From: Cytobacillus oceanisediminis
Lineage (GTDB): Bacteria > Bacillota > Bacilli > Bacillales > Cytobacillaceae
DNA length: 64,000 nucleotides
Direction: 5' to 3'
NCBI RefSeq assembly: GCF_004366035.1
Contig: NZ_SOEE01000004.1
Span: 382,007-446,006 of the forward strand
This document shows, one piece after another, positions 16,186-25,524 of this stretch (positions are counted from its first letter, which is position 1; every line of letters starts with the position of its first letter). A program made the position numbers and the translations under genes. The notes below the pieces were generated by a model. It worked only from the letters and a program-made list of their open reading frames with translations, searched no databases and had not been told where the DNA came from.

Positions 16186-17466
16186 ATGACGGTAGCAGTA
16201 ATCGTGTTGGCTGTACTGTTTTTATTAATGATTCTGGGTGTGCCAATAGCAATATCTTTAATTATAGCTTCCATTTCAGGATTTATATCAAGCATATATT
16301 ATATTCCTCTTGAAGTGGTTCCACAGCGTTTGATTACATCAGTTGATTCCTTTCCGCTGCTGGCAATTCCATTCTTCATGCTTACAGGGGAATTTATGAT
16401 GTCAGGGAGCATGGGCAAAAGAATAGCAGCATTTGCTTTTGCTGCTGTGGGCTGGGTAAGGGCAGGTCTTGCCCAGGTTTCTACCTTAACAAGTATGTTT
16501 TTTGCCGGGATATCAGGATCAGGAGCAGCAGATACAGCAGCTGTAGGTAAAATGATGATCCCGATGATGGAGTCCAAGGGATATGATAAAGGATTTGCAG
16601 CTGCCACTGTTGCAAGTGCGGGTACAATAGCTGTAGTTATTCCTCCATCCATCCCCATGATTGTATACGGTGTAACTGCCGGAGTTTCCATAGGGGACCT
16701 GTTTACAGCAGGCATCATACCCGGGATATTAATAGGCTTGTCTTTAATGATGTTAAATTACTGGTTAACCAGGAAAAACAATTATTCTGAGGAAAAAAGG
16801 ACATTCGAATTCACAACATTCCGGAAAACTTTATATGAAGGGATATTGGCTTTGCTCTTGCCGTTAATTATTATTTTTGGCATCAGGGGGGGGATCTTTA
16901 CTCCTACTGAAGCCGGTGCAGTCGCAGCTGCATATGCTTTCATCATTAATAAGTTTGTTTATAAAGATATGGATTGGAAGGATATACCTGAAGCGTTTAT
17001 AAACGCCGGAAAAATGTCTGCAATGGTTGTCTTTATTATAGCCGGGGCAAATTTATTCGGCTGGTTATTAACGGCTGAACAAATTCCTCAGCAGCTTGCA
17101 CAGCTTGTAATGAACGCAACTGAAAATAAATACCTAATACTATTTATGTTTAATATTATCTTCTTTATTGCAGGGTGCTTCCTGAACGCATCAGCAGCCA
17201 TTACGATCCTAACGCCATTGCTTCTCCCAATAGCACTGGGAGCAGGCATTGACCCGGTCTTCTTCGGATTAATCATGGTTGTTAACTTATCAGTTGGTTT
17301 AATTACTCCTCCTGTTGGATTGGATTTATTCATAGTGAAGGGAATTGCTGATGTTTCCTACGATAAATTAATCAAGGCTATAATTCCTTTTATTGCAGTA
17401 ATGGTTTTTGATTTATTTATTATTACTTATTTCCCTGCGATATCAATGTTTTTAACAACCCTATAA
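16186..17466 (+). CDS. TRAP transporter large permease DctM
   Basis: A 426-residue polytopic permease of the DctM family, the sodium-coupled translocating subunit. Recognisable segments are LLAIPFFMLTGEFMMSG near residue 62, SGSGAADTAAVGKMMIPMM near residue 107, and the late NLSVGLITPPVGLDLFIVKGI. ATG 16186 is used because AAGGGAGGG lies 6 bases before it; the frame also contains a TTG one codon earlier. It completes the dctPQM set and ends at a bidirectional terminator. Confidence 0.9.
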   Translation: MTVAVIVLAVLFLLMILGVPIAISLIIASISGFISSIYYIPLEVVPQRLITSVDSFPLLAIPFFMLTGEFMMSGSMGKRIAAFAFAAVGWVRAGLAQVSTLTSMFFAGISGSGAADTAAVGKMMIPMMESKGYDKGFAAATVASAGTIAVVIPPSIPMIVYGVTAGVSIGDLFTAGIIPGILIGLSLMMLNYWLTRKNNYSEEKRTFEFTTFRKTLYEGILALLLPLIIIFGIRGGIFTPTEAGAVAAAYAFIINKFVYKDMDWKDIPEAFINAGKMSAMVVFIIAGANLFGWLLTAEQIPQQLAQLVMNATENKYLILFMFNIIFFIAGCFLNASAAITILTPLLLPIALGAGIDPVFFGLIMVVNLSVGLITPPVGLDLFIVKGIADVSYDKLIKAIIPFIAVMVFDLFIITYFPAISMFLTTL

Positions 17467-17468
17467 TA

Positions 17469-17498
17469 TTAAAAAAGCATCGGCTAGCCGATGCTTTT
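17469..17498. terminator. bidirectional terminator after dctM
   Basis: AAAAAAGCATCGGCTAGCCGATGCTTTT, a near-perfect palindrome lying between converging genes. Confidence 0.85.
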
Positions 17499-18101
17499 GC
17501 TTGTTCCCAGCCTCTTAACCGGAAGCTTCCAATTATATGTGTAAGATAAAACCCGCAAAGCGGTAATAATAATAAACAAAGTGTATAGTTCAAACGATGC
17601 TGAGGCAATTCCGAGTCCGACAGCGAAACCGCAGAGGATAGCCCAGACCGCATAGATTTCAGACCGTAATACAAGCGGTTTTCTTCTTGCAAGAAGGTCA
17701 CGGATGATGCCCCCGCCGCTTCCTGTCAATACAGCAGCCACGATCACGGCGCTTAAAGGGTGGTTCATTTCCGTTGCGTACAATGCTCCTTGGATGGCAA
17801 AGGCGGATAAGCCGATTGCGTCAGTGAAATTGCCCCATTTTTGCCAGTGTTTAAGAAGGTTGTTAGGGAACAGCATTACCGCTGTGATGGATAAAAGGGC
17901 AATCTGAAAAAATAAACCCTGTTCCCAGAGGGCAGAGACAGGAACACCGATTAGCAGGTTTCGAATCGCCCCGCCGCCAAAAGCGGTAACAATCCCAAGG
18001 ATGTATACACCTAAAATATCATATTCTTCTTCCATCGCCACAATTGCGCCGCTGACAGCGAAAGCAACAGTGCCGATCATACTTAAAACTTCCCATGTCA
18101 T
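17484..18101 (-). CDS. TRIC-type cation channel (YvgT/UPF0126)
   Basis: A 205-residue membrane protein of two homologous three-helix halves, each with a glycine-rich signature: GIVTAFGGGAIRNLLIG near residue 36 and AVLTGSGGGIIRDLLA near residue 120. This is the prokaryotic TRIC/UPF0126 family, trimeric monovalent cation channels whose GGG kinks form the pore. The gene is single and lies at the edge of the catabolic island; it carries no operator of that system. Confidence 0.88.
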   Translation of the reverse strand: MTWEVLSMIGTVAFAVSGAIVAMEEEYDILGVYILGIVTAFGGGAIRNLLIGVPVSALWEQGLFFQIALLSITAVMLFPNNLLKHWQKWGNFTDAIGLSAFAIQGALYATEMNHPLSAVIVAAVLTGSGGGIIRDLLARRKPLVLRSEIYAVWAILCGFAVGLGIASASFELYTLFIIITALRVLSYTYNWKLPVKRLGTSKSIG

Positions 18102-18339
18102 ATGCTATTTCTCCTCTTGATGCAAAACTATATATCTATTTAAGTTTAAGTTAATTAAAAACGTAAATTCTTTCCAAACAATATGATTTTAACACGGAAA
18201 AAAAGAAATACAACCATTTTTTTTATCATTTCAAATGGACGGTGCAAAAGCCTGGGATTAGCGGTAAAAATTAGTATTTAAAAATGTTTTTTGTTATGAT
18301 GTTATCAATTAAAATAAGTATATGAAAGAGGGATGCTGG

Positions 18340-19596
18340 TTGGAACATAAGCCAGATTATGAAAAAGTCATTCTTGTCGGCTGTCATACTGATGAAGATG
18401 ACCAGCGATTTGAATATTCAATGGAAGAATTGGAATCTCTGACTGAAACCGCAAACGGAAAAGTATTATCTTCGATTACTCAAAAAAGGGAACGGGTTCA
18501 TCCGTCTACATATATAGGAAAAGGGAAAGTGGAGGAACTGGCTGCGCTTCAGGAAGAAATGGAAGCAGATATTATCATTTTTAACGATGAGCTTTCACCT
18601 AGTCAGGTCCGCAACCTATCTGCAGATTTGGATGCCAGGATTATTGACCGCACACAGCTGATTTTAGATATTTTTGCGCAGAGGGCGCGCTCTAAAGAAG
18701 GGAAACTCCAGGTCGAATTGGCTCAGCTGCAGTATCTGCTGCCGCGCCTGTCAGGCCAGGGTGTCCAGCTTTCAAGGCTTGGAGGGGGAATCGGCACAAG
18801 GGGACCAGGTGAGACCAAGCTTGAATCAGACCGCCGGCATATCCGCCGCCGCATTGATGATATTAAAACCCAGCTTTCCGTCATTGTTCAGCACCGTGAC
18901 AGATATCGTGAACGAAGGAAGAAAAACAAAGCATTTCAAATTGCACTTGTCGGCTACACAAATGCAGGGAAATCCACGATTTTTAACAGGCTGTCTGAGG
19001 CGGATTCCTATGAACAGAACCAGTTATTTGCCACACTTGATCCGATGACCCGGAAGCTGATTTTGCCAAGCGGATTTATTACACTTGTGACAGATACGGT
19101 CGGATTTATTCAGGATTTGCCGACTACACTTATTGCAGCCTTCCGTTCCACTCTGGAAGAAGTAAAGGAAGCAGATCTTCTTCTTCATGTTGTAGATATG
19201 TCTAATCCGGATTATTACCAGCATGAGCAGACAGTCAACAAACTGATAGAAGATTTGGAAAATGATAAAATACCACAGCTGACGGTATATAATAAAAGAG
19301 ATTTAAAGCATCCTGATTTTGTACCGACCGCCAGAACAGAAACGATTCAGATCAGTTCCTTTGAAGAAGATGACCGCAATGAGCTGAAACGGAAAATCGA
19401 GCAGATGATCCTGGGTATGATGAAGCATTACCATGTGGAGGTGCCTTCGACAGAAGGCAAATTACTGTCACAGCTCAAGAATGAAACCATCCTGAGGGAA
19501 TTGTCCTTCAATGAAGACAAAGAACTTTACGTATGCAAGGGCTATTTCCTCGAGGACCATCAGATTTCAGGGCCATTAAAGAAATATAACGTATAG
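18340..19596 (+). CDS. hflX: GTPase HflX
   Basis: HflX is a ribosome-associated GTPase that splits stalled or hibernating 70S ribosomes. The product of about 418 residues has the N-terminal ND domain ([15 protein letters not shown]), the glycine-rich linker [17 protein letters not shown], and the G domain with G1 [11 protein letters not shown]3 [10 protein letters not shown] and G4 YNKRD. The start is taken as TTG 18340, 7 bases after GAGGG; an ATG 18 bases upstream overlaps that box. This length matches the Bacillus protein (YnbA). It forms an apparent unit with ynbB, 13 bases downstream. Confidence 0.93.
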   Translation: MEHKPDYEKVILVGCHTDEDDQRFEYSMEELESLTETANGKVLSSITQKRERVHPSTYIGKGKVEELAALQEEMEADIIIFNDELSPSQVRNLSADLDARIIDRTQLILDIFAQRARSKEGKLQVELAQLQYLLPRLSGQGVQLSRLGGGIGTRGPGETKLESDRRHIRRRIDDIKTQLSVIVQHRDRYRERRKKNKAFQIALVGYTNAGKSTIFNRLSEADSYEQNQLFATLDPMTRKLILPSGFITLVTDTVGFIQDLPTTLIAAFRSTLEEVKEADLLLHVVDMSNPDYYQHEQTVNKLIEDLENDKIPQLTVYNKRDLKHPDFVPTARTETIQISSFEEDDRNELKRKIEQMILGMMKHYHVEVPSTEGKLLSQLKNETILRELSFNEDKELYVCKGYFLEDHQISGPLKKYNV

Positions 19597-19609
19597 TTAG
19601 GAGAACATC

Positions 19610-20881
19610 ATGTTTCAACAGTTATCACAGGGGGAAAGGCTCCAGCCAATTGTAAAAGAAGTGGAGCAGCAGATTTCAGCAGTTTTATCGAAAATAGATG
19701 AGGGGATTGATGAGAATCAATTCCGTGTTTTAAAGAGCTTTCAAAATTTTAAGGTCAGCGATTCGCATTTCATTCCTTCAACCGGCTATGGTTATGATGA
19801 TATCGGCCGGGATACGCTGGAGGGAATATATGCAGAAGTTTTCGGCGGAGAAGCAGGATTGGTCCGCCCGCAGATAATATCAGGTACGCATGCCATTTCC
19901 ATTGCACTCTTTGGGGTACTGAGGCCAGGTGATGAGTTGCTGTATATCACCGGCAAGCCATATGACACACTCGAAGAAATTGTGGGAATTCGGGGAACAG
20001 GGAACGGATCGCTGAAAGAGTTCGGCATTGGATACAATAGCATCCCGCTGAAGGAAGATGGAAGCATCGATTATCCTGCCGTTGAAAAAGCAATCAGGCC
20101 GAACACGAAAATGATTGGTATCCAGCGTTCAAAAGGATATGCGACAAGACCTTCATTTACAATTGAACAAATTGAAGAAATGATCCAGTTTGTAAAAGAA
20201 GTTAAACCTGATGCGATTGTTTTTGTTGACAATTGCTATGGAGAGTTTGTTGAAGACCGTGAGCCTTGCCATGTTGGAGCAGACTTGATGGCCGGGTCGC
20301 TCATCAAGAATCCTGGCGGCGGAATTGCCAAGACGGGCGGTTATATTGTCGGGAAGAAAGAATGGGTGGAAGCCTGCTCATATCGAATGACTTCACCGGG
20401 AATTGGCGCAGAAGCGGGTGCGTCCCTTTACAGCCTTCAGGAAATGTATCAGGGCTTTTTCCTGGCTCCCCATGTTGTCGGTCAGGCGCTGAAAGGGGCT
20501 GTTTTTACAGCAGCGCTGCTTGAGAGGCTTGGAATGAACTCCAACCCAAAGTGGGACAGTAATAGAACCGATTTAATTCAATCTGTTCAATTTGATGATA
20601 AAGAAAAAATGGTGGCGTTTTGCCAGGCAATTCAATTTGCATCTCCTGTTAATTCCCATGTAACTGCCTATCCTGCTTATATGCCCGGATATGAAGACGA
20701 TGTAATCATGGCAGCGGGGACTTTTATTCAGGGTGCCAGCATTGAACTTACGGCTGATGGTCCTATCAGGCCGCCATATGTTGCTTATGTTCAGGGCGGG
20801 CTGACTTATTCACATGTGAAAATGGCTGTATGCATCGCGCTGAACCAATTGCTGGAAAAAGGTTTAGTCCAAATAAATTAG
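19610..20881 (+). CDS. ynbB: YnbB, PLP-dependent methionine gamma-lyase-like (aluminium-resistance family) protein
   Basis: A 423-residue fold-type I PLP enzyme of the YnbB/aluminium-resistance family. Visible features are STGYGYDDIGRDTLE near residue 62, the SGTHAI cofactor loop near residue 88, IVFVDNCYGEFVEDREP with the cofactor-binding Asp, and SLIKNPGGGIAKTGGY with the Schiff-base lysine. The family is annotated as methionine gamma-lyase-like, but its physiological substrate is not settled. It sits between hflX and glnR as in B. subtilis. Confidence 0.88.
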   Translation: MFQQLSQGERLQPIVKEVEQQISAVLSKIDEGIDENQFRVLKSFQNFKVSDSHFIPSTGYGYDDIGRDTLEGIYAEVFGGEAGLVRPQIISGTHAISIALFGVLRPGDELLYITGKPYDTLEEIVGIRGTGNGSLKEFGIGYNSIPLKEDGSIDYPAVEKAIRPNTKMIGIQRSKGYATRPSFTIEQIEEMIQFVKEVKPDAIVFVDNCYGEFVEDREPCHVGADLMAGSLIKNPGGGIAKTGGYIVGKKEWVEACSYRMTSPGIGAEAGASLYSLQEMYQGFFLAPHVVGQALKGAVFTAALLERLGMNSNPKWDSNRTDLIQSVQFDDKEKMVAFCQAIQFASPVNSHVTAYPAYMPGYEDDVIMAAGTFIQGASIELTADGPIRPPYVAYVQGGLTYSHVKMAVCIALNQLLEKGLVQIN

Positions 20882-20983
20882 GTAAATATTAAGAAGGACA
20901 GCTACATAGTTAGTTGTCCTTTTCTGTTGCTTTACTGAGAATTATATGAAAATATGAAAGGCAAAAATTTTTTGAAAAAATCA

Positions 20984-21034
20984 TGTTATAAAAGCTAACA
21001 TAATGTTGACAGATTATCTGACATTACATATAAT
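20984..21034 (+). promoter_or_regulatory. glnRA promoter with two GlnR operators
   Basis: GlnRO1-like TGTTATAAAAGCTAACA lies at 20984-21000 and GlnRO2-like TGACAGATTATCTGACA at 21007-21023, centres 23 bases apart. A sigma-A promoter TTGACA (21006-21011), 17 bases, TATAAT (21029-21034) overlaps O2. This matches the known B. subtilis arrangement, in which GlnR bound to feedback-inhibited glutamine synthetase represses the operon. Confidence 0.9.
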
Positions 21035-21069
21035 AAACTCAAGAAGTAATTGAAAAGGGGGAGAAATAG

Positions 21070-21477
21070 TTGACTGGAAGCGAAATTCGACGTTCCATGC
21101 CGCTTTTCCCGATTGGTACTGTTATGCAGCTGACTGACCTGACCGCCAGGCAGATTCGCTATTACGAAGAGCACCAATTAATTTCTCCAGCTAGAACTGA
21201 CGGAAATAGAAGGCTTTTTTCCTTAAACGACATCGATGTCCTTTTGGAAATCAAAGATTTGATTGATCAAGGCGTGAACATGGCTGGGATCAAGCAGCTA
21301 TTTTTCGTAAAAGAACAGCAAGCGATAACTGAAAACTTGGATAAGCAGGCAGAAAAAGCGAGACGGGATCTATCAGATGAAGAAATCCGGAAACTTCTTC
21401 GCAAGGAAATAGTGCAGGCCGGCCGGTTTAATCGCTCATCATTGCGGCAGGGCAACATGCACCGCTTTTTCCATTAA
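21070..21477 (+). CDS. glnR: nitrogen regulator GlnR (MerR family)
   Basis: A 135-residue MerR-type repressor: [32 protein letters not shown] (winged helix, described here as [16 protein letters not shown] near residue 18), then EGNRR-like [18 protein letters not shown], a short helix, and the C-terminal tail NMHRFFH that senses glutamine synthetase. Start TTG follows AAAAGGGGG. It is transcribed with glnA and controls its own promoter under nitrogen excess. Confidence 0.95.
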   Translation: MTGSEIRRSMPLFPIGTVMQLTDLTARQIRYYEEHQLISPARTDGNRRLFSLNDIDVLLEIKDLIDQGVNMAGIKQLFFVKEQQAITENLDKQAEKARRDLSDEEIRKLLRKEIVQAGRFNRSSLRQGNMHRFFH

Positions 21478-21579
21478 TAACGCCGTTTTTAAGCTCGTTG
21501 ATTTTGTCTTGGATTTCTGAGCGCACATTAACAGAGCAAAAAATAAATCACTCATGTAAATTTAAGGGAGGAACTACCA

Positions 21580-22914
21580 GTGGCAAAGTTTACTAAAGAA
21601 GATATTAAGCGTATTGCAGAAGAGGAAAATGTAAAATTCGTCCGTTTACAGTTTACGGATATTCTTGGAACAATCAAGAACGTGGAAATTCCGATCAGCC
21701 AGCTTGAAAAAGCGCTTGATAACAAAATGATGTTTGACGGATCTTCAATCGAAGGTTTCGTGCGTATTGAAGAATCAGACATGAATCTATATCCAGACCT
21801 TGATACATGGGTGGTATTCCCTTGGACAGCAGAAAAAGGAAAGGTTGCACGTCTGATCTGTGATATTTACAATCCGGATGGAACTCCATTCCTTGGCGAT
21901 CCGCGCAGCAACTTAAAACGTATTTTAGCAGAGATGGAAGAGTTGGGATACTCTGATTTCAACTTAGGGCCTGAGCCGGAATTCTTCCTATTCAAGCTTG
22001 ACCAGGCGGGAGAGCCGACTCTTGAACTGAACGACAATGGCGGATACTTCGACCTTGCGCCAACTGACCTTGGTGAAAACTGCCGCCGCGATATCGTGCT
22101 TGAGCTTGAAGAAATGGGCTTTGAAATTGAAGCTTCCCACCATGAGGTTGCACCTGGACAGCACGAAATCGACTTCAAATATGCGGATGCATTAACAGCT
22201 TGCGACCAGATCCAGACATTCAAGCTTGTTGTTAAAACAATTGCCCGCAAGCATGGCCTGCACGCGACATTCATGCCTAAACCGCTGTTCGGTGTTAACG
22301 GTTCAGGTATGCACTGCAATGTTTCATTATTTAAGGATGGCAAAAATGCATTCTTCAACGAAACAGGCGATCTTCAATTAAGTGAAGATGCTCGCCACTT
22401 TATCGCAGGCATCATCAATCATGCAACAGCATTTACTGCAGTAACAAACCCAATCGTTAACTCTTATAAGCGCTTGGTTCCTGGTTATGAAGCACCTTGT
22501 TATGTTGCATGGTCTGCTCAAAACCGTTCACCGCTTATCCGTATCCCGGCTTCACGCGGTGTAAGCACACGTGTTGAAGTTCGCAGTGTTGACCCTGCTG
22601 CAAACCCATACCTTGCGATGGCTGTACTTCTAAAAGCTGGTCTTGACGGAATCAAGAACAAATTGACTCCTCCGGCACCAGTAGACCGCAACATTTATGT
22701 AATGAACAAGCAGGAACGTGAAGAAGAAGGCATCAAGGATCTTCCGGCTACATTGGCTGCTGCCCTTGATGAGCTTAAGAAGGATGAAGTCATTGTATCC
22801 GCTCTAGGCGAACATATCTTCGAACACTTCATTGAAGCGAAAGAAATTGAGTGGGATATGTTCCGTACGCAAGTGCATCCATGGGAGCGCGAGCAGTACC
22901 TGAGCATGTACTAA
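21580..22914 (+). CDS. glnA: glutamine synthetase type I
   Basis: Glutamine synthetase makes glutamine from glutamate, ammonia and ATP. The 444-residue product is GSI-alpha size. Motifs: beta-grasp [18 protein letters not shown] near residue 50, metal ligands in GPEPEFFLF, the [15 protein letters not shown]/glutamate loop, and [17 protein letters not shown]. There is no adenylylation insert, as expected for Bacilli, where regulation is by feedback and GlnR. GTG start with GGGAGG upstream. Its 3' end is repeated twice downstream (23159-23221 and 24777-24837). Confidence 0.97.
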   Translation: MAKFTKEDIKRIAEEENVKFVRLQFTDILGTIKNVEIPISQLEKALDNKMMFDGSSIEGFVRIEESDMNLYPDLDTWVVFPWTAEKGKVARLICDIYNPDGTPFLGDPRSNLKRILAEMEELGYSDFNLGPEPEFFLFKLDQAGEPTLELNDNGGYFDLAPTDLGENCRRDIVLELEEMGFEIEASHHEVAPGQHEIDFKYADALTACDQIQTFKLVVKTIARKHGLHATFMPKPLFGVNGSGMHCNVSLFKDGKNAFFNETGDLQLSEDARHFIAGIINHATAFTAVTNPIVNSYKRLVPGYEAPCYVAWSAQNRSPLIRIPASRGVSTRVEVRSVDPAANPYLAMAVLLKAGLDGIKNKLTPPAPVDRNIYVMNKQEREEEGIKDLPATLAAALDELKKDEVIVSALGEHIFEHFIEAKEIEWDMFRTQVHPWEREQYLSMY

Positions 22915-22922
22915 GAGGCAAT

Positions 22923-22957
22923 AAACCCTTGATACCATTGGTATTAAGGGTTTTTCT
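22923..22957 (+). terminator. terminator of glnRA
   Basis: AACCCTTGATACCA and TGGTATTAAGGGTT form the stem, followed by TTTCTTTTT. Confidence 0.88.
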
Positions 22958-23158
22958 TTTTGGGGAAAAGGGGAGGCTATTTATTAGGGTTTTTTATTCT
23001 ACCCTATTCTGCCCCTTCTTTAAGAATTTCCTCACTTAGTTTTTCAATACTTGCATTCGAGTACTTTCAATTTTTTTTACTTGAAACGGAGTGTAAGACC
23101 ATATCTGCTCTGATTTGCCCGTTACTGAAAATAATGATAATTAGTTACAAGCCATATT
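22958..23158. other. gene-free segment inside the glnA-adjacent insertion
   Basis: Short frames only, with no family resemblance that I can see. It lies between the genuine glnA terminator and the first degenerate copy of the glnA 3' end. Confidence 0.4.
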
Positions 23159-23222
23159 CAGTACTTAAGCATGTACTATAAATTAAACCTCTTGACACCA
23201 TTTTTGTTTAGGGGTTTTTGTT
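23159..23222 (+). repeat. degenerate second copy of the glnA 3' end and terminator
   Basis: CAGTACTTAAGCATGTACTA (23159-23178) matches the last codons of glnA (CAGTACCTGAGCATGTACTA) with two differences. The following AAACCTCTTGACACCATT and GGGGTTTTT parallel the glnA terminator. This looks like an attachment-site-type duplication. Confidence 0.65.
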
Positions 23223-23358
23223 ATGGCTAAAAGTATTCCAAGGCTGGCAGCCGTAACTTTCTCTGTTCCAGTTGGTCAATTATCCATAAACGAAAAGTGA
23301 GTTAATTAAGGTATTTAAAAGAGCTCAAGAGCTAAGGAAGTGGAGGGATGAAAACAAA

Positions 23359-23955
23359 TCATTTACTTAAAATAAACGCTAGTACAGTACCCCATATGAA
23401 AATCACTAAATAGCATAACCTCTTCAATAAACCGGCTGGCATAGGGATGAAATTTATTAAGAGGATGAGTATAAGAATGACTAGTAATAAGACTATGCAG
23501 TATTGAGTCCAGCGTCTTCATTTTTCTAAAGATTTGCAAATATATAAAGACCGGGCAAGACAGTAATCATGCCAAGTTGATATAAATTTATATCAGCTGG
23601 CATTAAGCCGGACACAATATTACCTAAAGCTAGGATAAGAATAAAAATTGTAGCTAACCCGTTTAATCTTGTCTTCTCAAGGTTTTGTGAAAGATACAAA
23701 AAAACAAATTAAAAGGTTAATCCGTTACTAATAAACAATACATTCATCCAAAAATGGTAAGGAGAACAAATCTCATGAGGTGCAATTGAATAGGTGTATT
23801 GCCCGCAAGAAGTAACGCCAAGGTCGCTCATTGCATGATTGAAAAAACTGTACGGAACTGTAGCAGTCAAAATGAAGGATGGTTCATTTAAAATACAAAC
23901 AAGTAGCAAACCAACTTAAAATACCGAGCTTCTTTGAAATGTTCAGACGACTCAC
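23359..23955 (-). pseudogene. DUF998-type membrane protein, multiply interrupted
   Basis: Read on the minus strand from a GTG near 23955, the pieces SRLNISKKLGILSWF, then FFNHAMSDLGVTSCG, ICSPYHFWMNVLFISNG, LATIFILILALGNIVSGLMPADIN and YLVIFIWGTVLAFIL follow one another as in DUF998 integral membrane proteins (six or so helices, conserved SDLG and PADIN). They are separated by a frameshift near 23900, an in-frame TAA near 23710, a TAG near 23535 and another frameshift soon after. The gene is clearly dead. It lies inside the insertion bounded by glnA-end copies. Confidence 0.7.
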
Positions 23956-24179
23956 CCTTTACAAAAGTGTTATATGTAAATTGTATATCCAAAAATGTTA
24001 AGAGGGATAGTCTTGGAGATTATATTTGAATAGGGCTAGAGGTTGATGCAGGTACTTCTAAAAAATACAAGCTGAATCAGTTTATTAGGTGGTAAAGGGG
24101 TCGGATAAGAATAAAAGATAATTAATATGAAATATTAAGCATTAGACGCGAGGCAAGGAATGTAAAAGGCGGGTGAATC

Positions 24180-24740
24180 ATGACATTCCAAGAAGGATTA
24201 AATCAACTTGATAAGACTAATAAGATCATTACCGATGCAAATAAATTGATTGCCGATGTTAATTTAAACACTTTCTTATTTACTTTAAGCTGGTGGGCAG
24301 CCTTAGCGATGTTACTTGTTCCTTGGATTTTGTGGGCATTTTTTCGGAAAAAAGAGAGTTCTGCCCGTTTGTTATTTGCGGCTTTTATAACGATGATAAT
24401 CTCTACAACCATCGATGGATTAGGTGTTGATTTTGGTAAATGGGCCTATCCGGTAAAGGTCATTCCAATACCAACGATCAGCTACTCATTTCGATATGGA
24501 ATTGTTCCAGTAGCTATAATGTTTTTAATTCAATTCAAACCAAATATTAATCCAATAGTGAAGGCTGTATTGTTCGGTGGGTTTGGTGCTTTTGTGGGAA
24601 TGCCTATCATGTCAATTCTGCACTTATATAAAAAAATCGACTGGGCCTATACTTATTCCTTTTTTATCTTAGTTTTACTATACTTAATTGCCCATTGGTT
24701 TAGCAGAAGGAGCAGTTTTGAAAAAATAGTAAAAGAGTAA
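24180..24740 (+). CDS. CBO0543-like integral membrane protein
   Basis: A 186-residue protein with an N-terminal amphipathic segment and four or five hydrophobic helices (WWAALAMLLVPWILW, LLFAAFITMIISTTI, YGIVPVAIMFLI, AVLFGGFGAFVGMP, SFFILVLLYLIAHWF). The pattern with a tryptophan-proline helix and a YPVKVIPIP turn resembles the CBO0543 family found in Bacilli and Clostridia, for which no function is established. The assignment is tentative. It has a GGCGGGTGA site before ATG and a terminator-like sequence after, and it is the only intact gene in the glnA-adjacent insertion. Confidence 0.6.
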   Translation: MTFQEGLNQLDKTNKIITDANKLIADVNLNTFLFTLSWWAALAMLLVPWILWAFFRKKESSARLLFAAFITMIISTTIDGLGVDFGKWAYPVKVIPIPTISYSFRYGIVPVAIMFLIQFKPNINPIVKAVLFGGFGAFVGMPIMSILHLYKKIDWAYTYSFFILVLLYLIAHWFSRRSSFEKIVKE

Positions 24741-24776
24741 AAAATCCGGGATTTTTACCGGAAACCTTTTATATTA

Positions 24777-24837
24777 TTGTTTCGTACGGAGGTATATCCC
24801 TGGGAGAACGGACAAAATATGTGCACTTACTAAGAAA
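24777..24837 (+). repeat. degenerate third copy of the glnA 3' end
   Basis: TTTCGTACGGAGGTATATCC, TGGGAGAACGGACAAAATATG and ACTTACTAAG align with the last 58 bases of glnA. In translation the FRT-V-PWER-Y pattern of glutamine synthetase's C-terminus is kept. No further upstream glnA homology is seen, so this is a terminal fragment, not a decayed paralogue. Confidence 0.75.
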
Positions 24838-24844
24838 ATCCGAA

Positions 24845-24884
24845 ATCCGAAAACCCCTGTTTGCTGGGAGCAGGGGGTTTTTAT
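24845..24884 (+). terminator. terminator after the glnA-end copy
   Basis: AAAACCCCTG-TTTGCTGGGAG-CAGGGGGTTTTT, a G+C-rich stem with a T-run. Confidence 0.8.
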
Positions 24885-24894
24885 ATAAATCAAA

Positions 24895-24930
24895 TACAAA
24901 AACCCCGTTTCTAAGTGAACGAGGTTTTAC
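24895..24930 (-). terminator. terminator of the DUF4257 gene
   Basis: On the minus strand AAACCTCGTT-CACTTAG-AAACGGGGTTTTTG; it lies 25 bases beyond the gene's stop. Confidence 0.75.
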
Positions 24931-24954
24931 TAATTTGTATTTCTCTGCATCTCT

Positions 24955-25239
24955 CTATTCTTTATGCCTGATCTTTAGGAAATCGAGACATGTCAGCAGT
25001 GCGTCTCCTCCAAATCCTGCAATTACCGCAAGGAGCACTACCTTTAAGGCAGAGTCAGGATCTGAAGATACGACCAAAAAAACAGCCGCTAAAGCCCCCA
25101 TGATAACTTCTTCTAAGACCCCCAGATAGATGAATTTTTTTGTCCTTCTGGGTTTGACCATTTTGCCTTCTTTCCGAATATGTCCAACGACACCGACCAG
25201 CCCACCAATCAACAAAGCGAAGGTAATGTTCAAAAACAT
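24955..25239 (-). CDS. DUF4257 small membrane protein
   Basis: A 94-residue protein with two glycine-rich hydrophobic regions (NITFALLIGGLVGVVGHI and MGALAAVFLVVSS, then VVLLAVIAGFGGDALLTCL) separated by a basic loop PRRTKKFIYLG. This is the DUF4257 pattern, common next to lexA/yneA in Bacillaceae and of unknown function. GGAG precedes the ATG at the right end. Confidence 0.8.
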   Translation of the reverse strand: MFLNITFALLIGGLVGVVGHIRKEGKMVKPRRTKKFIYLGVLEEVIMGALAAVFLVVSSDPDSALKVVLLAVIAGFGGDALLTCLDFLKIRHKE

Positions 25240-25484
25240 TTTTTCTTCACACTCCTAAAGTCGAGATTTTGGACAAGCGACCTTAGGTTGATTCTCGGTG
25301 TATTACCATTATATAGAAAGTGGCTATAAATTAATATGCATAAAAATACCGAATTTTCTGAATAATAAAATAGTCATACATGACTGTAACTTAGGACCAC
25401 AAGAAAAGGTATCAGTTACTTTCGTATGATTTCGCTAATAGCATCAGGTAATAGGAACTGATAACCTTCTTAAAATTGGAAAAA

Positions 25485-25517
25485 ATAAAAAGCAGGCAGT
25501 GGCTGCTTGCTTTTTAT
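25485..25517. terminator. terminator of lexA
   Basis: AAAAAGCAGGCAGTGGCTGCTTGCTTTTT lies just after the lexA stop; symmetric, so usable from either side. Confidence 0.8.
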
Positions 25518-25524
25518 CTTTCTA

